A stretch of DNA of 64,000 bases from Eubacteriales bacterium. GTDB taxonomy: Bacteria; Bacillota; Clostridia; Lachnospirales; Lachnospiraceae. Of the stretch, positions 54,709 through 63,831 are shown piece by piece. The stretch covers positions 1-64,000 of the forward strand of contig JAUNSC010000007.1 of the NCBI GenBank assembly GCA_030539395.1. Reading direction: 5' to 3'. The position numbers were made by a program, and so were the translations under genes. The notes under the pieces were generated by a model. The model had not been told where the DNA came from, made no database searches, and worked only from the letters and a program-made list of their open reading frames with translations. Position 1 is the stretch's first letter, and the number at the start of each line of letters is the position of its first letter.

Positions 54709-55272
54709 ATGCCTAATATCACAAAACACGCTTTGGAAGCATCACTGAAAAATCTGATGTTAAAAAAACCTTTGGATAAAATCACAATCAGTGACCTTAC
54801 CGCCGACTGCGGCATCAGCCGCATGGCTTTTTACTATCACTTTAAAGACATTTACGATCTGATTGAATGGTCCTGCATTGAAGATGCCTCCAGGGCACTT
54901 CAGGGAAAGAAGACATATGACACCTGGCAGGAAGGACTTTTGCAGATTTTTGAAGTTGTTCTGGAAAACAAACCTTTCATCCTGAATGCCTACCGCTGTA
55001 TCAGCCGGGATCAGATTGAAAACTATCTCTTCCAGCTCACCCATTCCCTGATCATGGGAGTTGTGGAGGAAAAATCGGTTAACACCCATATCTCTGTTCC
55101 AGAAAAAAATTTTATTGCCGATTTTTATAAGTACAGTTTTGTGGGAATTATGCTGGACTGGATCAAGAACGGAATGAAAGATGACTATCAGAAAATCGTA
55201 GAATATATGTGTATTACTCTTCATGGAAACATTACAAATTCCATTCATAATTTTACAAAACGGGACATTTGA
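54709..55272 (+). CDS. TetR-family regulator (DhaS-like C-terminus)
   Basis: 187 aa from ATG 54709 (CGGAGGAACAG upstream). N-terminal HTH ITISDLTADCGISRMAFYYH then FKDIYDLIEW; the C-terminal ligand domain is of the DhaS/TetR_C type. It precedes the oleate hydratase gene on the same strand by 112 bp and probably regulates it, responding to fatty acids (inference). Confidence 0.9.
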   Translation: MPNITKHALEASLKNLMLKKPLDKITISDLTADCGISRMAFYYHFKDIYDLIEWSCIEDASRALQGKKTYDTWQEGLLQIFEVVLENKPFILNAYRCISRDQIENYLFQLTHSLIMGVVEEKSVNTHISVPEKNFIADFYKYSFVGIMLDWIKNGMKDDYQKIVEYMCITLHGNITNSIHNFTKRDI

Positions 55273-55304
55273 TAAAATTTTTATCATCTGTCCTTTTTTG
55301 TAAA

Positions 55305-55333
55305 TTGAATATCCATAAAAATGACACTATGAT
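55305..55333 (+). promoter_or_regulatory. Sigma-A promoter of the oleate hydratase gene
   Basis: -35 TTGAAT (55305-55310), 17-bp spacer, -10 TATGAT (55328-55333). Confidence 0.65.
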
Positions 55334-55384
55334 AATAGCATAAATCAGAACAACAAAGTTCCTTCAAAGAAAGGTGGTCATTTT

Positions 55385-57340
55385 ATGAAAAATAAAGGGA
55401 AAAAACTTGGTATTGCCATAGCTGCAGGAGCAGGCGCCGCCGCTTATCTGTCTAAGAAAACTAAAAGAACAAATCAATCAAAATCATCCGTACAGTCCGG
55501 CAGCGATTACCGCAATACGGAGCGGGGCAAAGATGCCAAAAACAGTAAAGGCATTTATTACAGCAATGGAAACTACGAAGCATTTGCCCGCCCGGAAAAG
55601 CCGGAAGATGTGGATAATAAAAACGCCTATATCGTGGGGAGTGGCCTTGCTTCTCTTGCCGCTGCCTGTTTCCTTGTCCGTGACGGCCAGATGCCCGGTT
55701 CCCATATTCATATTCTGGAAGCCATGGATATCGCAGGAGGTGCCTGTGACGGTATTTTCGACCCTTCCCGCGGCTATGTGATGCGCGGAGGCCGTGAAAT
55801 GGAAAACCATTTTGAATGTCTGTGGGATTTGTTCCGCAGTATTCCTTCCATTGAAACACCTGGTGTCTCTGTACTGGATGAGTACTACTGGCTCAACAAG
55901 CATGACCCGAACTACTCTCTCTGCAGGGCAACCATAAATCAGGGTAAAGATGCTCATACAGACGGCAAATTCAATTTAAGCCAAAAGGGCTGCATGGAAA
56001 TCATGAAGCTCTTTATGACAAAAGATGAGGATCTGTATGATAAGACGATTGAAGATGTCTTTGATGATGAAGTGTTTAATTCTACATTCTGGCTCTACTG
56101 GCGGACAATGTTTGCTTTTGAAAACTGGCACAGCGCTCTGGAAATGAAGCTGTACTTCCAGAGATTTATCCATCATATTGCCGGACTGCCGGATTTTAGC
56201 GCACTGAAATTTACCAAATACAATCAATATGAATCCCTGATTCTCCCAATGCAGAAATATCTTGAAGCAGCCGGAGTAGATTTCCAGTTTAACACAGAAG
56301 TAACAAACGTTATTTTTGAATGCAAAGATGGAAAGAAAACAGCGACAGCCATTGAATGTAAGGTAAACGGTGTGGAAAAAGGCATCCTCCTTACAGAAAA
56401 TGATCTGGTGTTTGTTACTAACGGAAGCTGCACAGAAGGAACCATCTACGGCGACCATCATCATGCGCCAAACGGCGATGCAGAAGTCCGTACCAGCGGA
56501 TGCTGGAGCCTTTGGAAGAATATCGCAAAACAGGATGCATCGTTCGGGCATCCGGAAAAATTCTGTTCTGATATTGCAAAAACAAACTGGGAATCAGCAA
56601 CCATCACTACACTGGATGATAAAATCATCCCATACATCACCAACATCTGCAAACGCGACCCCCGTACCGGTAAAGTAGTAACCGGAGGCATTGTCAGCTG
56701 TCAGGATTCCAGTTGGCTTCTGAGCTGGACGATTAACCGTCAGGGACAGTTTAAAGAGCAGGACCCGCACAAAGTCTGTGTCTGGGTGTACGGTCTTTTT
56801 ACCGATGTCCCGGGCGATTATGTGAAAAAGCCGATGAAAGACTGTACAGGAGAAGAAATTACTCAGGAATGGCTGTACCATATGGGAGTTCCTGTTGAAC
56901 AGATTGCGGAACTGGCCAAAAACAGCGCCGTATGCGTACCTACCATGATGCCGTATATTACCGCTTTCTTTATGCCGAGAACTAAAGGCGATCGCCCGGA
57001 TGTTATCCCCGATGGATGTGTAAACTTTGCATTCCTTGGCCAGTTTGCAGAAACACCGAGAGATACCGTCTTTACAACGGAATATTCTGTCAGAACTGCC
57101 ATGGAAGCCGTATATGGACTGCTGGGTGTTGACAGAGGTGTTCCTGAAGTATGGGGCAGTGTTTATGATATCCGTGAGCTGCTGGACAGTTCCGTAAAAC
57201 TCATGGACGGAAAATCTCCCCTCGAAATAGAGCTTCCTGGTCCGCTGAACGCATTAAAAACTCCATTAATCAAAATAGTAAAAGGAACTGTCATAGAAAA
57301 AGTTCTTCGTGACCATGATGTACTGAAAAGTTATATGTAA
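55385..57340 (+). CDS. ohyA: Oleate hydratase
   Basis: 651 aa. A short N-terminal hydrophobic stretch (LGIAIAAGAGAAAYLSKKTK), absent from most family members, then the FAD-binding fold AYIVGSGLASLAAACFLVRD with HILEAMDIAGGACDG, and RGGREMENHFECLWDLFRSI, the hallmark of oleate hydratases (formerly 67-kDa myosin-cross-reactive antigens). The C-terminus includes DTVFTTEYSVRTAMEAVYGL. It adds water to cis-9 double bonds of oleate or linoleate, making 10-hydroxy fatty acids and detoxifying host or diet lipids. The N-terminal extension may tether it to the membrane. Confidence 0.95.
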   Translation: MKNKGKKLGIAIAAGAGAAAYLSKKTKRTNQSKSSVQSGSDYRNTERGKDAKNSKGIYYSNGNYEAFARPEKPEDVDNKNAYIVGSGLASLAAACFLVRDGQMPGSHIHILEAMDIAGGACDGIFDPSRGYVMRGGREMENHFECLWDLFRSIPSIETPGVSVLDEYYWLNKHDPNYSLCRATINQGKDAHTDGKFNLSQKGCMEIMKLFMTKDEDLYDKTIEDVFDDEVFNSTFWLYWRTMFAFENWHSALEMKLYFQRFIHHIAGLPDFSALKFTKYNQYESLILPMQKYLEAAGVDFQFNTEVTNVIFECKDGKKTATAIECKVNGVEKGILLTENDLVFVTNGSCTEGTIYGDHHHAPNGDAEVRTSGCWSLWKNIAKQDASFGHPEKFCSDIAKTNWESATITTLDDKIIPYITNICKRDPRTGKVVTGGIVSCQDSSWLLSWTINRQGQFKEQDPHKVCVWVYGLFTDVPGDYVKKPMKDCTGEEITQEWLYHMGVPVEQIAELAKNSAVCVPTMMPYITAFFMPRTKGDRPDVIPDGCVNFAFLGQFAETPRDTVFTTEYSVRTAMEAVYGLLGVDRGVPEVWGSVYDIRELLDSSVKLMDGKSPLEIELPGPLNALKTPLIKIVKGTVIEKVLRDHDVLKSYM

Positions 57341-57349
57341 CGAGTTTAA

Positions 57350-57372
57350 CGGCCGGGATCATTTCCCGGCCG
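57350..57372. terminator. Terminator after ohyA
   Basis: CGGCCGGGA (57350-57358) pairs perfectly with TCCCGGCCG (57364-57372), followed by CTTTTAT. It also faces the convergent gene at 57380. Confidence 0.85.
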
Positions 57373-57379
57373 CTTTTAT

Positions 57380-59206
57380 CTACATCCCGCTGTCTTTCAC
57401 ATTTGCAAATGCGTTTACCTTATCCGTCATGTGGAATTCCGCAGAAGACTGATCCCCTCCTTCTGTTGTTTCCTGCGGCTTTTCATCCGGCATCGCAGGA
57501 TTTTCCGCCTTCCCTTCCTGCGGCTTTTCATCCGGCGTCCGGGGCATCTCACCGTCAGATGGCCGGAATCCTTCTCCCGCACCTGACATGTCTCTATCTT
57601 CGAATTTATTCTCCCCGTATAAAAGTTCCGAAAGCTCCTGCAATGTTGTACACGCCTTGATTTCTTCTGCAGTGATATCTCCGGAAAAGTTCTGATTTTC
57701 CATCATCTGCAGGATGGTTTCTGCTGCTTCATCAGAAACTTCTACCGCAATGCCGTCGACTGAAAACAGCTGCATTATCTGCATCATGCCGCCCTCTATG
57801 CGCTGTCCGCCAAATCCTTCGGGACCGCCTGATCTTCCAATATCTGATCCGCTGTATTCCTGCTGCACACTGCCTTCCATTCCGGTAACTGTATCTGCAT
57901 CATAAAGTCCGTCTGTCTCTTCACCGATGACGTCACCGCCTACATATATATGATAATCCTCCCCTGTTTTAAAAGAAGGACTGCTGATGACTGCACCCTG
58001 ATAATCCCGGTTATTTTCCCCTGTTGTCTCATCCTTGTCCGGATCGTAGGCAAACAGAACACTGCCTTCTGTATCCGTTACGATCAGTGCCTCATCCGCA
58101 GCCTGCATCTGGGCAAACTGAAGATTTATTGTCACCTGATCTGAATCACTTTCCGGCCAGTCCATGGTAGAGCCGGTGGCAATCACTGTTCCACCATTGA
58201 TATAAGAACCGCTGTCACTGTCCAGCCCGGAATCAGAAGCCGGGTTGGCTGTTGCAATGACAGTTCCGCCATTAATGACCAGATATCCATTGGAGTCAAT
58301 GCCATCCCCTTCTTTGCCGAGTCCTGCCGTAATATGTACTGCACCGCCATTGATTGTGGTCACTGATACTCCATCCTCATTCGTATTGATTCCGTCATCC
58401 TGCGACTGTATGTTTACTTTTCCGCCATTAACAGTAAGGTGGAGCTCACTGTCAAGGCCTTCATTATCCGCCACAATATTCAGCACACCGTCTCCTGTTT
58501 CCTCTCCATCCACGTTCATAGACATCTTCGAATAGAATGCACCATCATATTTATGTTTCTTCTTTTCTTCCTCGCTGTCTTCGTATATCCTTGCCACATA
58601 CGAACCGTTTATATTGTTCACACTTCCGTCCGCGATGATCACATTTGCCCCCGCCTGTGATGTATCCTGCTCTGCTTTTGCCTCATAATCAGAAACATCG
58701 CCCTCATCGTATTCTACCCACTGCGTATCGCATTCATAGGTATTATAAAAAATCACTGCGGGGGCTACTGTACACGTGATATCCGCATTCTCAAGAATCA
58801 ATGTCACAACCGCCTCGGGGTCTGTCTTTGCTTCCTCTCCCAGATCCACGGCGATCTGCCCCTGGGAAAGCGTCCCTGTGATACGGTAAGTCCCAGGCTG
58901 TGTAATATTCACAACCGTATGTGCATCCGCTTCGCTTTCCGAATGCTGATCATCCACCTCACCTTCCCCATATGGGTTTCCGCTGTCATAAGTTTCTCTT
59001 TCTTCATAATAGATAATGTCATGGGACAGATAAACAGTATCTCCTCTCTCTTCCGAGGCACTTTCATCATTTACTTTTACCCCGTCATCTGAAAGCATGA
59101 TAAGTGTTTCTTCTGTATCATTTACCCTTTCTGATGCCAAAGTCCCCTGACTCATCAGCAGTGCCATCACTGTCGTTCCCATCCATATCTTTCCAGACCA
59201 ATGCAT
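57380..59206 (-). CDS. Secreted carbohydrate-binding (DUF4353-type) beta-helix protein
   Basis: 608 aa, with CAGGAGGTAAAT before the start. Signal peptide KIWMGTTVMALLMSQGTLAS, then an acidic linker and a parallel-beta repeat region with NGGKVNIQSQDDGINTNEDG, INGGAVHITAGLGKEGDGID, SNGYLVINGGTVIATANPAS and INGGTVIATGS. The C-terminus has two DEKPQE proline-rich repeats and ends VNAFANVKDSGM, which looks like the first residues of an S-layer-homology motif cut short. There is no LPxTG. Likely a cell-surface or secreted carbohydrate-binding protein. Confidence 0.85.
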   Translation of the reverse strand: MHWSGKIWMGTTVMALLMSQGTLASERVNDTEETLIMLSDDGVKVNDESASEERGDTVYLSHDIIYYEERETYDSGNPYGEGEVDDQHSESEADAHTVVNITQPGTYRITGTLSQGQIAVDLGEEAKTDPEAVVTLILENADITCTVAPAVIFYNTYECDTQWVEYDEGDVSDYEAKAEQDTSQAGANVIIADGSVNNINGSYVARIYEDSEEEKKKHKYDGAFYSKMSMNVDGEETGDGVLNIVADNEGLDSELHLTVNGGKVNIQSQDDGINTNEDGVSVTTINGGAVHITAGLGKEGDGIDSNGYLVINGGTVIATANPASDSGLDSDSGSYINGGTVIATGSTMDWPESDSDQVTINLQFAQMQAADEALIVTDTEGSVLFAYDPDKDETTGENNRDYQGAVISSPSFKTGEDYHIYVGGDVIGEETDGLYDADTVTGMEGSVQQEYSGSDIGRSGGPEGFGGQRIEGGMMQIMQLFSVDGIAVEVSDEAAETILQMMENQNFSGDITAEEIKACTTLQELSELLYGENKFEDRDMSGAGEGFRPSDGEMPRTPDEKPQEGKAENPAMPDEKPQETTEGGDQSSAEFHMTDKVNAFANVKDSGM

Positions 59207-59259
59207 TATTTACCTCCTGAACAATTAAATTCTGCCTGCAAAAACTTCCGCAAAGCATT

Positions 59260-59299
59260 TTACCACCAGATGAAAGGCAGCTATATCATCTGATGGTAA
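59260..59299 (-). other. Hairpin between two minus-strand genes
   Basis: TTACCACCAGATGA (59260-59273) and TCATCTGATGGTAA (59286-59299), 13 of 14 paired. No U tract on either strand, so it is not a clear terminator. Confidence 0.4.
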
Positions 59300-59350
59300 T
59301 CCAAAGTTGTGTTCATTATGTGTTTATTTTTTTAAATATTTGTGGCTTTC

Positions 59351-59545
59351 CTACATTTGCCTGCGCACGACCGCATACTCATCTCCATTGCGGTAATAGG
59401 GACAGCTATAGTGGCTGTCTGTCATAAAACGGATCAGTTCATCCTCATCCATATCCATGTCACACATATAGCATTCATAGTCTTCATCATAACTGTAATA
59501 CGCACATGTATCACAGCTGCTCTGTACCTTCGCCACTTCTCTCAC
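59351..59545 (-). CDS. Small Cys-rich protein (DUF6472-like)
   Basis: Up to 64 aa; a GTG start at 59545 or at 59536, with AAGAGGTGAGAG nearby, so the exact start is open. It has CDTCAYYSYDEDYECYMCDM then DELIRFMTDSHYSCPYYRNG: five cysteines that may form a zinc site, and an acidic middle. It looks like the family of small DUF6472 proteins found in Lachnospiraceae (from memory). Function unknown. Confidence 0.7.
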   Translation of the reverse strand: MREVAKVQSSCDTCAYYSYDEDYECYMCDMDMDEDELIRFMTDSHYSCPYYRNGDEYAVVRRQM

Positions 59546-59623
59546 CTCTTAATTCTTACATTGTATTTTCATCCCATATCTGCTATATTATAACAAAATA
59601 TTACACGATTGGGGGAAGCTCTC

Positions 59624-59911
59624 ATGAAAAAGTTTTTTGATGAATTCAAAACATTCATCCTGCGCGGCAATGTCATGGATCTGGCAGTCGGCGTTATCAT
59701 CGGCGGTGCATTTCAGTCTATTGTCAATTCACTGGTAAATGACATCATAATGCCGCTTATCAGTCTTATCACCAATGGTATTGACTTTTCAAATATGTTT
59801 GTTCAGCTCAGCGGCGATGAAATCCGGCATTTTTGTAACGGGAACTTTTTAATAAATCAAAACTGCATATCCCTGTGTAATATAGCTGAAAATTTCTGCT
59901 GCCACATATGA
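59624..59911 (+). pseudogene. mscL: MscL mechanosensitive channel, 3'-truncated
   Basis: Starts at ATG 59624 (GGGGGAAG upstream) with [20 protein letters not shown] and [20 protein letters not shown], the first transmembrane helix of MscL. After MFVQLSGDE the sequence leaves the family: the second helix and C-terminal bundle (about 50-60 residues) are missing, and the frame runs 63 nt antisense into the 3' end of the L,D-transpeptidase gene before stopping. A 95-residue product could not form a channel. The join looks like a deletion fusing the two convergent genes. Confidence 0.8.
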
Positions 59912-61492
59912 GGGCAGATTAATACATCCATGACTTCCGTCTGTCTGATAAATCGTTCCTCCAAAGGCGCCTCTCCAGGCTGCATCATGCAGGCCCTGCC
60001 CTTCCACAAACGGCATCCAGTATTCCACATCCGTTTCGTATCCGTATATATCGCTGCTGAGCGTTGCCGGACTTTCTTTGTAGGCAATCGGATAAGCTCC
60101 TTTATAAGTGGACCAGTCTTCCTGCTCTCCCGTCGTTTTATTGATACCCACCGGCTGTCCGGAAACAATATCCGATTCTACTACCAGCGCACCATCTTTA
60201 TACATCCAGAGATGCTGCTGTTCCAGGCTCACTTCCACATAATTTCCCAAAAGGTCATCATCACCATTTCGCCCCAGTGCTTCATGACTGTATATGGGCT
60301 CACGCTCTACTGCCGTTCCGCTCTCCAGATCCTGTATCAGCTGCTCAAACTCTGCCTGCTGGTCAATCTGATAGCCATATTCATTGTTATCAATCTGCAC
60401 CGTATATCCGCCTGAGCTTTCAAGATACCTTGGAACATAAAGTGTATTATATTTTGTCGCCAGATCATATATAAACTCCCAGACAGCGTCCTCATCCAGA
60501 CGGATATTGTCTTCCTCCTTTATTACCCAGCTCTGTATTGTATCCTGATTCAATACCTCCGTCACATCACCAAATGTATATGTAACCGTTGTTTTGGGAT
60601 AATTCTCAAGCTTTGTGTTCAGTTCCTCCTGCCGTTTAAGCAATGCCTCCTGTTTTTCATCCACCTCCGGTGTCTGATATACATCAACGTTCAGTTCAAA
60701 CTCTACCGGATCTTTTAAAAGTGCTTCCGAAAAGCTGTTATCAAGATATTCCTGTACCTTTGCAGGCAGTTTTTCCTCATCAATCTGATTTCCCTGCAAA
60801 TGATCTATAATATCATACCGGTCTGTCTCTTCATTGTATTTAATATGGGCATCTACACTGTCTTTACGCCCCTTTCCGGTCTCAAAGTGAGATGCGGCAA
60901 AAGCAGATTTCTTTTTATCTTCCTGCACATTCACATGATAGGGAATTTCATAATTCTTATATTTTTCAAACAGCGTATAGCAGGACGTACGCTGATTCCG
61001 AAGATTTGTCAGTTCCTGAATAAGTGCATCTTTATCCAGAGAATAGCCGGCTTCTCCCAGCGAAACCTGATAGACTGTGCCTCCGTCTTCTTTAAATTTA
61101 ATTTGAATATTTTCGAACTTCTCAGCTATCTTCTCCGCTGCTTTTTCTTCCGAAAGCCAGGAAACAGAAAGTCCGGACACCGAAATCCTGCACCCCATAC
61201 TCCTGCCATCCATCACCCTGTCGTAAATCACATAAGCTGCTGCCAGAAGTACCAGACATAAAAAAACAATTTGCATCCTCAGAATTCTTTTTCGCTTTCT
61301 CCGTTTTTTGTTTCTCAATTCTTCCTTGTCCGGATTTCTTACCGGCTGTATATTTTGAAAGTTCCCCTGAACCATCTGCTGCATTCTCCGCTGTTCCCGC
61401 TGCTGCGGTGTCTGCCGCGTTCTTCGACGCTCCCGTTTCTGCATCTGCGGCGTTCTGCCAGCGTCGCTTCTGATTTTATCTCTCTTACGCAT
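59849..61492 (-). CDS. Membrane-anchored L,D-transpeptidase with PG_binding_4 domains
   Basis: 547 aa. A very basic cytoplasmic tail, a membrane helix ([18 protein letters not shown] near residues 74-92), two PG_binding_4 domains ([20 protein letters not shown]; later [20 protein letters not shown]), and a C-terminal YkuD domain with [20 protein letters not shown] and SHGCINLP (catalytic Cys near 523). It makes 3-3 cross-links in peptidoglycan or attaches proteins to it, outside the cell. Its last residues overlap the truncated mscL. Confidence 0.93.
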   Translation of the reverse strand: MRKRDKIRSDAGRTPQMQKRERRRTRQTPQQREQRRMQQMVQGNFQNIQPVRNPDKEELRNKKRRKRKRILRMQIVFLCLVLLAAAYVIYDRVMDGRSMGCRISVSGLSVSWLSEEKAAEKIAEKFENIQIKFKEDGGTVYQVSLGEAGYSLDKDALIQELTNLRNQRTSCYTLFEKYKNYEIPYHVNVQEDKKKSAFAASHFETGKGRKDSVDAHIKYNEETDRYDIIDHLQGNQIDEEKLPAKVQEYLDNSFSEALLKDPVEFELNVDVYQTPEVDEKQEALLKRQEELNTKLENYPKTTVTYTFGDVTEVLNQDTIQSWVIKEEDNIRLDEDAVWEFIYDLATKYNTLYVPRYLESSGGYTVQIDNNEYGYQIDQQAEFEQLIQDLESGTAVEREPIYSHEALGRNGDDDLLGNYVEVSLEQQHLWMYKDGALVVESDIVSGQPVGINKTTGEQEDWSTYKGAYPIAYKESPATLSSDIYGYETDVEYWMPFVEGQGLHDAAWRGAFGGTIYQTDGSHGCINLPSYVAAEIFSYITQGYAVLIY

Positions 61493-61661
61493 TTTATCGT
61501 TTTCTCCCCTGTGTTTCTATCCATGCTCATTCCTTCCCGTTTTACCCCGGTCCGGCAAGCCTGTCTTTCATATCATTTTCATCTTAACATACTTTTCTTT
61601 ATTTAAAATCTATTTATTCTTAATTTTTCCATAATTTAATACTTATCAGTGTACTTCCTCA

Positions 61662-61690
61662 TTGACAAATTTATATTTTCGAGTTAAATA
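61662..61690 (+). promoter_or_regulatory. Sigma-A promoter of the LTA-synthase-like gene
   Basis: -35 TTGACA (61662-61667), 17-bp spacer, -10 TAAATA (61685-61690). Confidence 0.6.
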
Positions 61691-61746
61691 TAATGATATC
61701 GCAAATTTACCTTTTACAATGAGATTTATAATGAGACAGGGATATT

Positions 61747-63801
61747 ATGAACATTAAAAGTTTATTTAAAAAAACTCCACCGGAAAATTATAATCGTTTT
61801 CAGATATTCATAGACAAATGTCAGCCGATCCATACTGCAAAAGGATACTTTTTTACTTTTTTCTTATTACCTTTTATATTGGTTTTTTTGTTTGAGTGTC
61901 TGGGATACAAATCTGTGTTTGGCGGATTTAAATTTTTATTTTCTCACCCGGTTCCATATCTTTGCAATATGCTGATCATCAGCGTTACTTTTTCTATTGC
62001 GCTGCTGTTCCGGAAACAGATCTGCATCATTGCCACAATGACCTTTATCTGGTTTGTCGGGGCTTTTGTCAACTTCATCCTTCTGTGCTGCCGTGTTACG
62101 CCACTGACCCGGAGTGATCTGATGCTGCTTTCTGATGCCAAAAGTATCATTTCAAAATATTTAAATATTTTCCAGGTCATATTAATTGCTGTACTCGTAT
62201 TTGTTGTGATCCTTGGCATTATTATTGCTTTCATCCAGTCGCCTTCAGTCAGAGGAAAACTTGACAGACTCCATTCGATTTTTATTATCCTGGGTCTGTA
62301 TGTGCTGACCTGGCTGCTTTTTCTGATTGGCTGGAATACCGGTACGCTTGAAAACCAGTTTCATGAATTATCAAAATCTTATAAAAAGAATGGATTTGTC
62401 TACTGTTTCTCCAGAAGTCTGGTAGATGTGGGAGTCAGCAAACCTGATAATTATTCGGAAGAAGCAATGGAAGAATTGCTGGAGGGAAGTGAAACAGAAA
62501 CAAACGCTCCTGTTTCATACCGTTTAAAAGACCCCAATATTGTTATTGTTCAGTTGGAATCATTCTTTAATATTAACCGCCTGAAAGATGTTACCTTTAC
62601 AGAAAATCCAATTCCGAACTTCACAAAATATATGGAACAGTGTGGTTCCGGTTTCTTTAATGTCCCGGTCGTAGGCGCCGGAACGGTAAACTCGGAATTT
62701 GAAGTACTGACGGGCATGAATATTGATGATTTTGGTGCCGGAGAATATCCATACAAAACGATCCTCACACAGTCCACTTGTGAGACAATTGCCTATGACC
62801 TTACAGAAGACGGCTATACTTCTCATGTTATTCACAATAATACAGGTGATTTTTATGGGCGCAACACAGTGTATCCCAACATGGGGTTCCAGTCGTTTAC
62901 CCCCATCGAATACATGTGGCCTGAAGAATTTACCGCTATGGGCTGGGCAAAAGACAGTATACTGACAGACGAAATCTCAAAAGCTCTGGATTCCACCGAA
63001 AAGCAGGACTTTGTTTTTACGATCTCCGTACAGGGCCACGGCAGTTATCCTGGCGGAAACGATACGGACTATGTAAAACATGTAGATATTTCCAGCACAC
63101 AGATTGAAGATGAAAGTTATCTCAACCAGCTTCGATACTACGCAAATCAGCTTTATGAGATGGATGAATTTGTGGGAGAACTTATCCGTACACTGGCCAT
63201 GCGCAATGAAAATACCATTCTTTTGATGTATGGGGATCATTGTCCCAGTCTGGATTTTACAGATGAATCATTTACCAGCGGAACTATTTACCAGACAGAA
63301 TATTTTATCTGGAATAATATGGGACTGGAGTTTCCCAAAAAAGATATCGAGGCATACAAGGTTGGTTCAGAAATCCTCGCTTCTCTCGGTGTTACCCGGG
63401 GTGCCGTCAATGCCTTTCATCAAACCTATGGCCTTCAGTTGGAAAATGGAGAGATTGCAGAAGAAGAGTATCTGGAACGATTAAAGGAACTGGAATATGA
63501 TATTCTTTACGGAGATAAACTTGCGTATGAAGGTATCAATCCCTATGAGCCCACAGAGCTTCAAATGGGTACACTTCCCATCTCAATAAGTGATGTTTCC
63601 ACCAATATTGCCGGCAACGTTCTGGTCACAGGAGAAAACTTTACTCCGGGCAGTATTGTCCATATCAACGACAACGTCTGCGAGACATTTTATGTGGATT
63701 CCACCATGCTCCTGCTTCATGACACAGAGCTGATTTCAGGTGACGAAGTCACCGTATGGCAAAAATCTTTAAGCAGCACTTCCCCGTATATTTACAGGTA
63801 A
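61747..63801 (+). CDS. LTA-synthase-family membrane sulfatase with C-terminal beta domain
   Basis: 684 aa. Five N-terminal membrane segments (GYFFTFFLLPFILVFLFECL; MLIISVTFSIALLF; and others), then the extracellular phosphoglycerol transferase domain: NIVIVQLESFFNINRL, the nucleophile Thr in VVGAGTVNSEFEVLTGM, FVFTISVQGHGSYPGG, and MYGDHCPSLDF for the metal. The last 75 residues (LPISISDVSTNIAGNVLVTG; SIVHINDNVCETFY) look like an added IPT/TIG-type beta domain, which is uncommon for this family. It transfers glycerophosphate to teichoic acids or related surface polymers. Confidence 0.9.
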   Translation: MNIKSLFKKTPPENYNRFQIFIDKCQPIHTAKGYFFTFFLLPFILVFLFECLGYKSVFGGFKFLFSHPVPYLCNMLIISVTFSIALLFRKQICIIATMTFIWFVGAFVNFILLCCRVTPLTRSDLMLLSDAKSIISKYLNIFQVILIAVLVFVVILGIIIAFIQSPSVRGKLDRLHSIFIILGLYVLTWLLFLIGWNTGTLENQFHELSKSYKKNGFVYCFSRSLVDVGVSKPDNYSEEAMEELLEGSETETNAPVSYRLKDPNIVIVQLESFFNINRLKDVTFTENPIPNFTKYMEQCGSGFFNVPVVGAGTVNSEFEVLTGMNIDDFGAGEYPYKTILTQSTCETIAYDLTEDGYTSHVIHNNTGDFYGRNTVYPNMGFQSFTPIEYMWPEEFTAMGWAKDSILTDEISKALDSTEKQDFVFTISVQGHGSYPGGNDTDYVKHVDISSTQIEDESYLNQLRYYANQLYEMDEFVGELIRTLAMRNENTILLMYGDHCPSLDFTDESFTSGTIYQTEYFIWNNMGLEFPKKDIEAYKVGSEILASLGVTRGAVNAFHQTYGLQLENGEIAEEEYLERLKELEYDILYGDKLAYEGINPYEPTELQMGTLPISISDVSTNIAGNVLVTGENFTPGSIVHINDNVCETFYVDSTMLLLHDTELISGDEVTVWQKSLSSTSPYIYR

Positions 63802-63810
63802 GTGCTGCTT
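63771..63810 (+). terminator. Terminator that overlaps the 3' end of the LTA-synthase-like gene
   Basis: AAGCAGCACTT (63771-63781) lies inside the coding sequence and pairs perfectly with AAGTGCTGCTT (63800-63810), which begins within the TAA stop codon; ACTTTTTATT follows. Confidence 0.8.
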
Positions 63811-63831
63811 ACTTTTTATTACCATTTTCTT

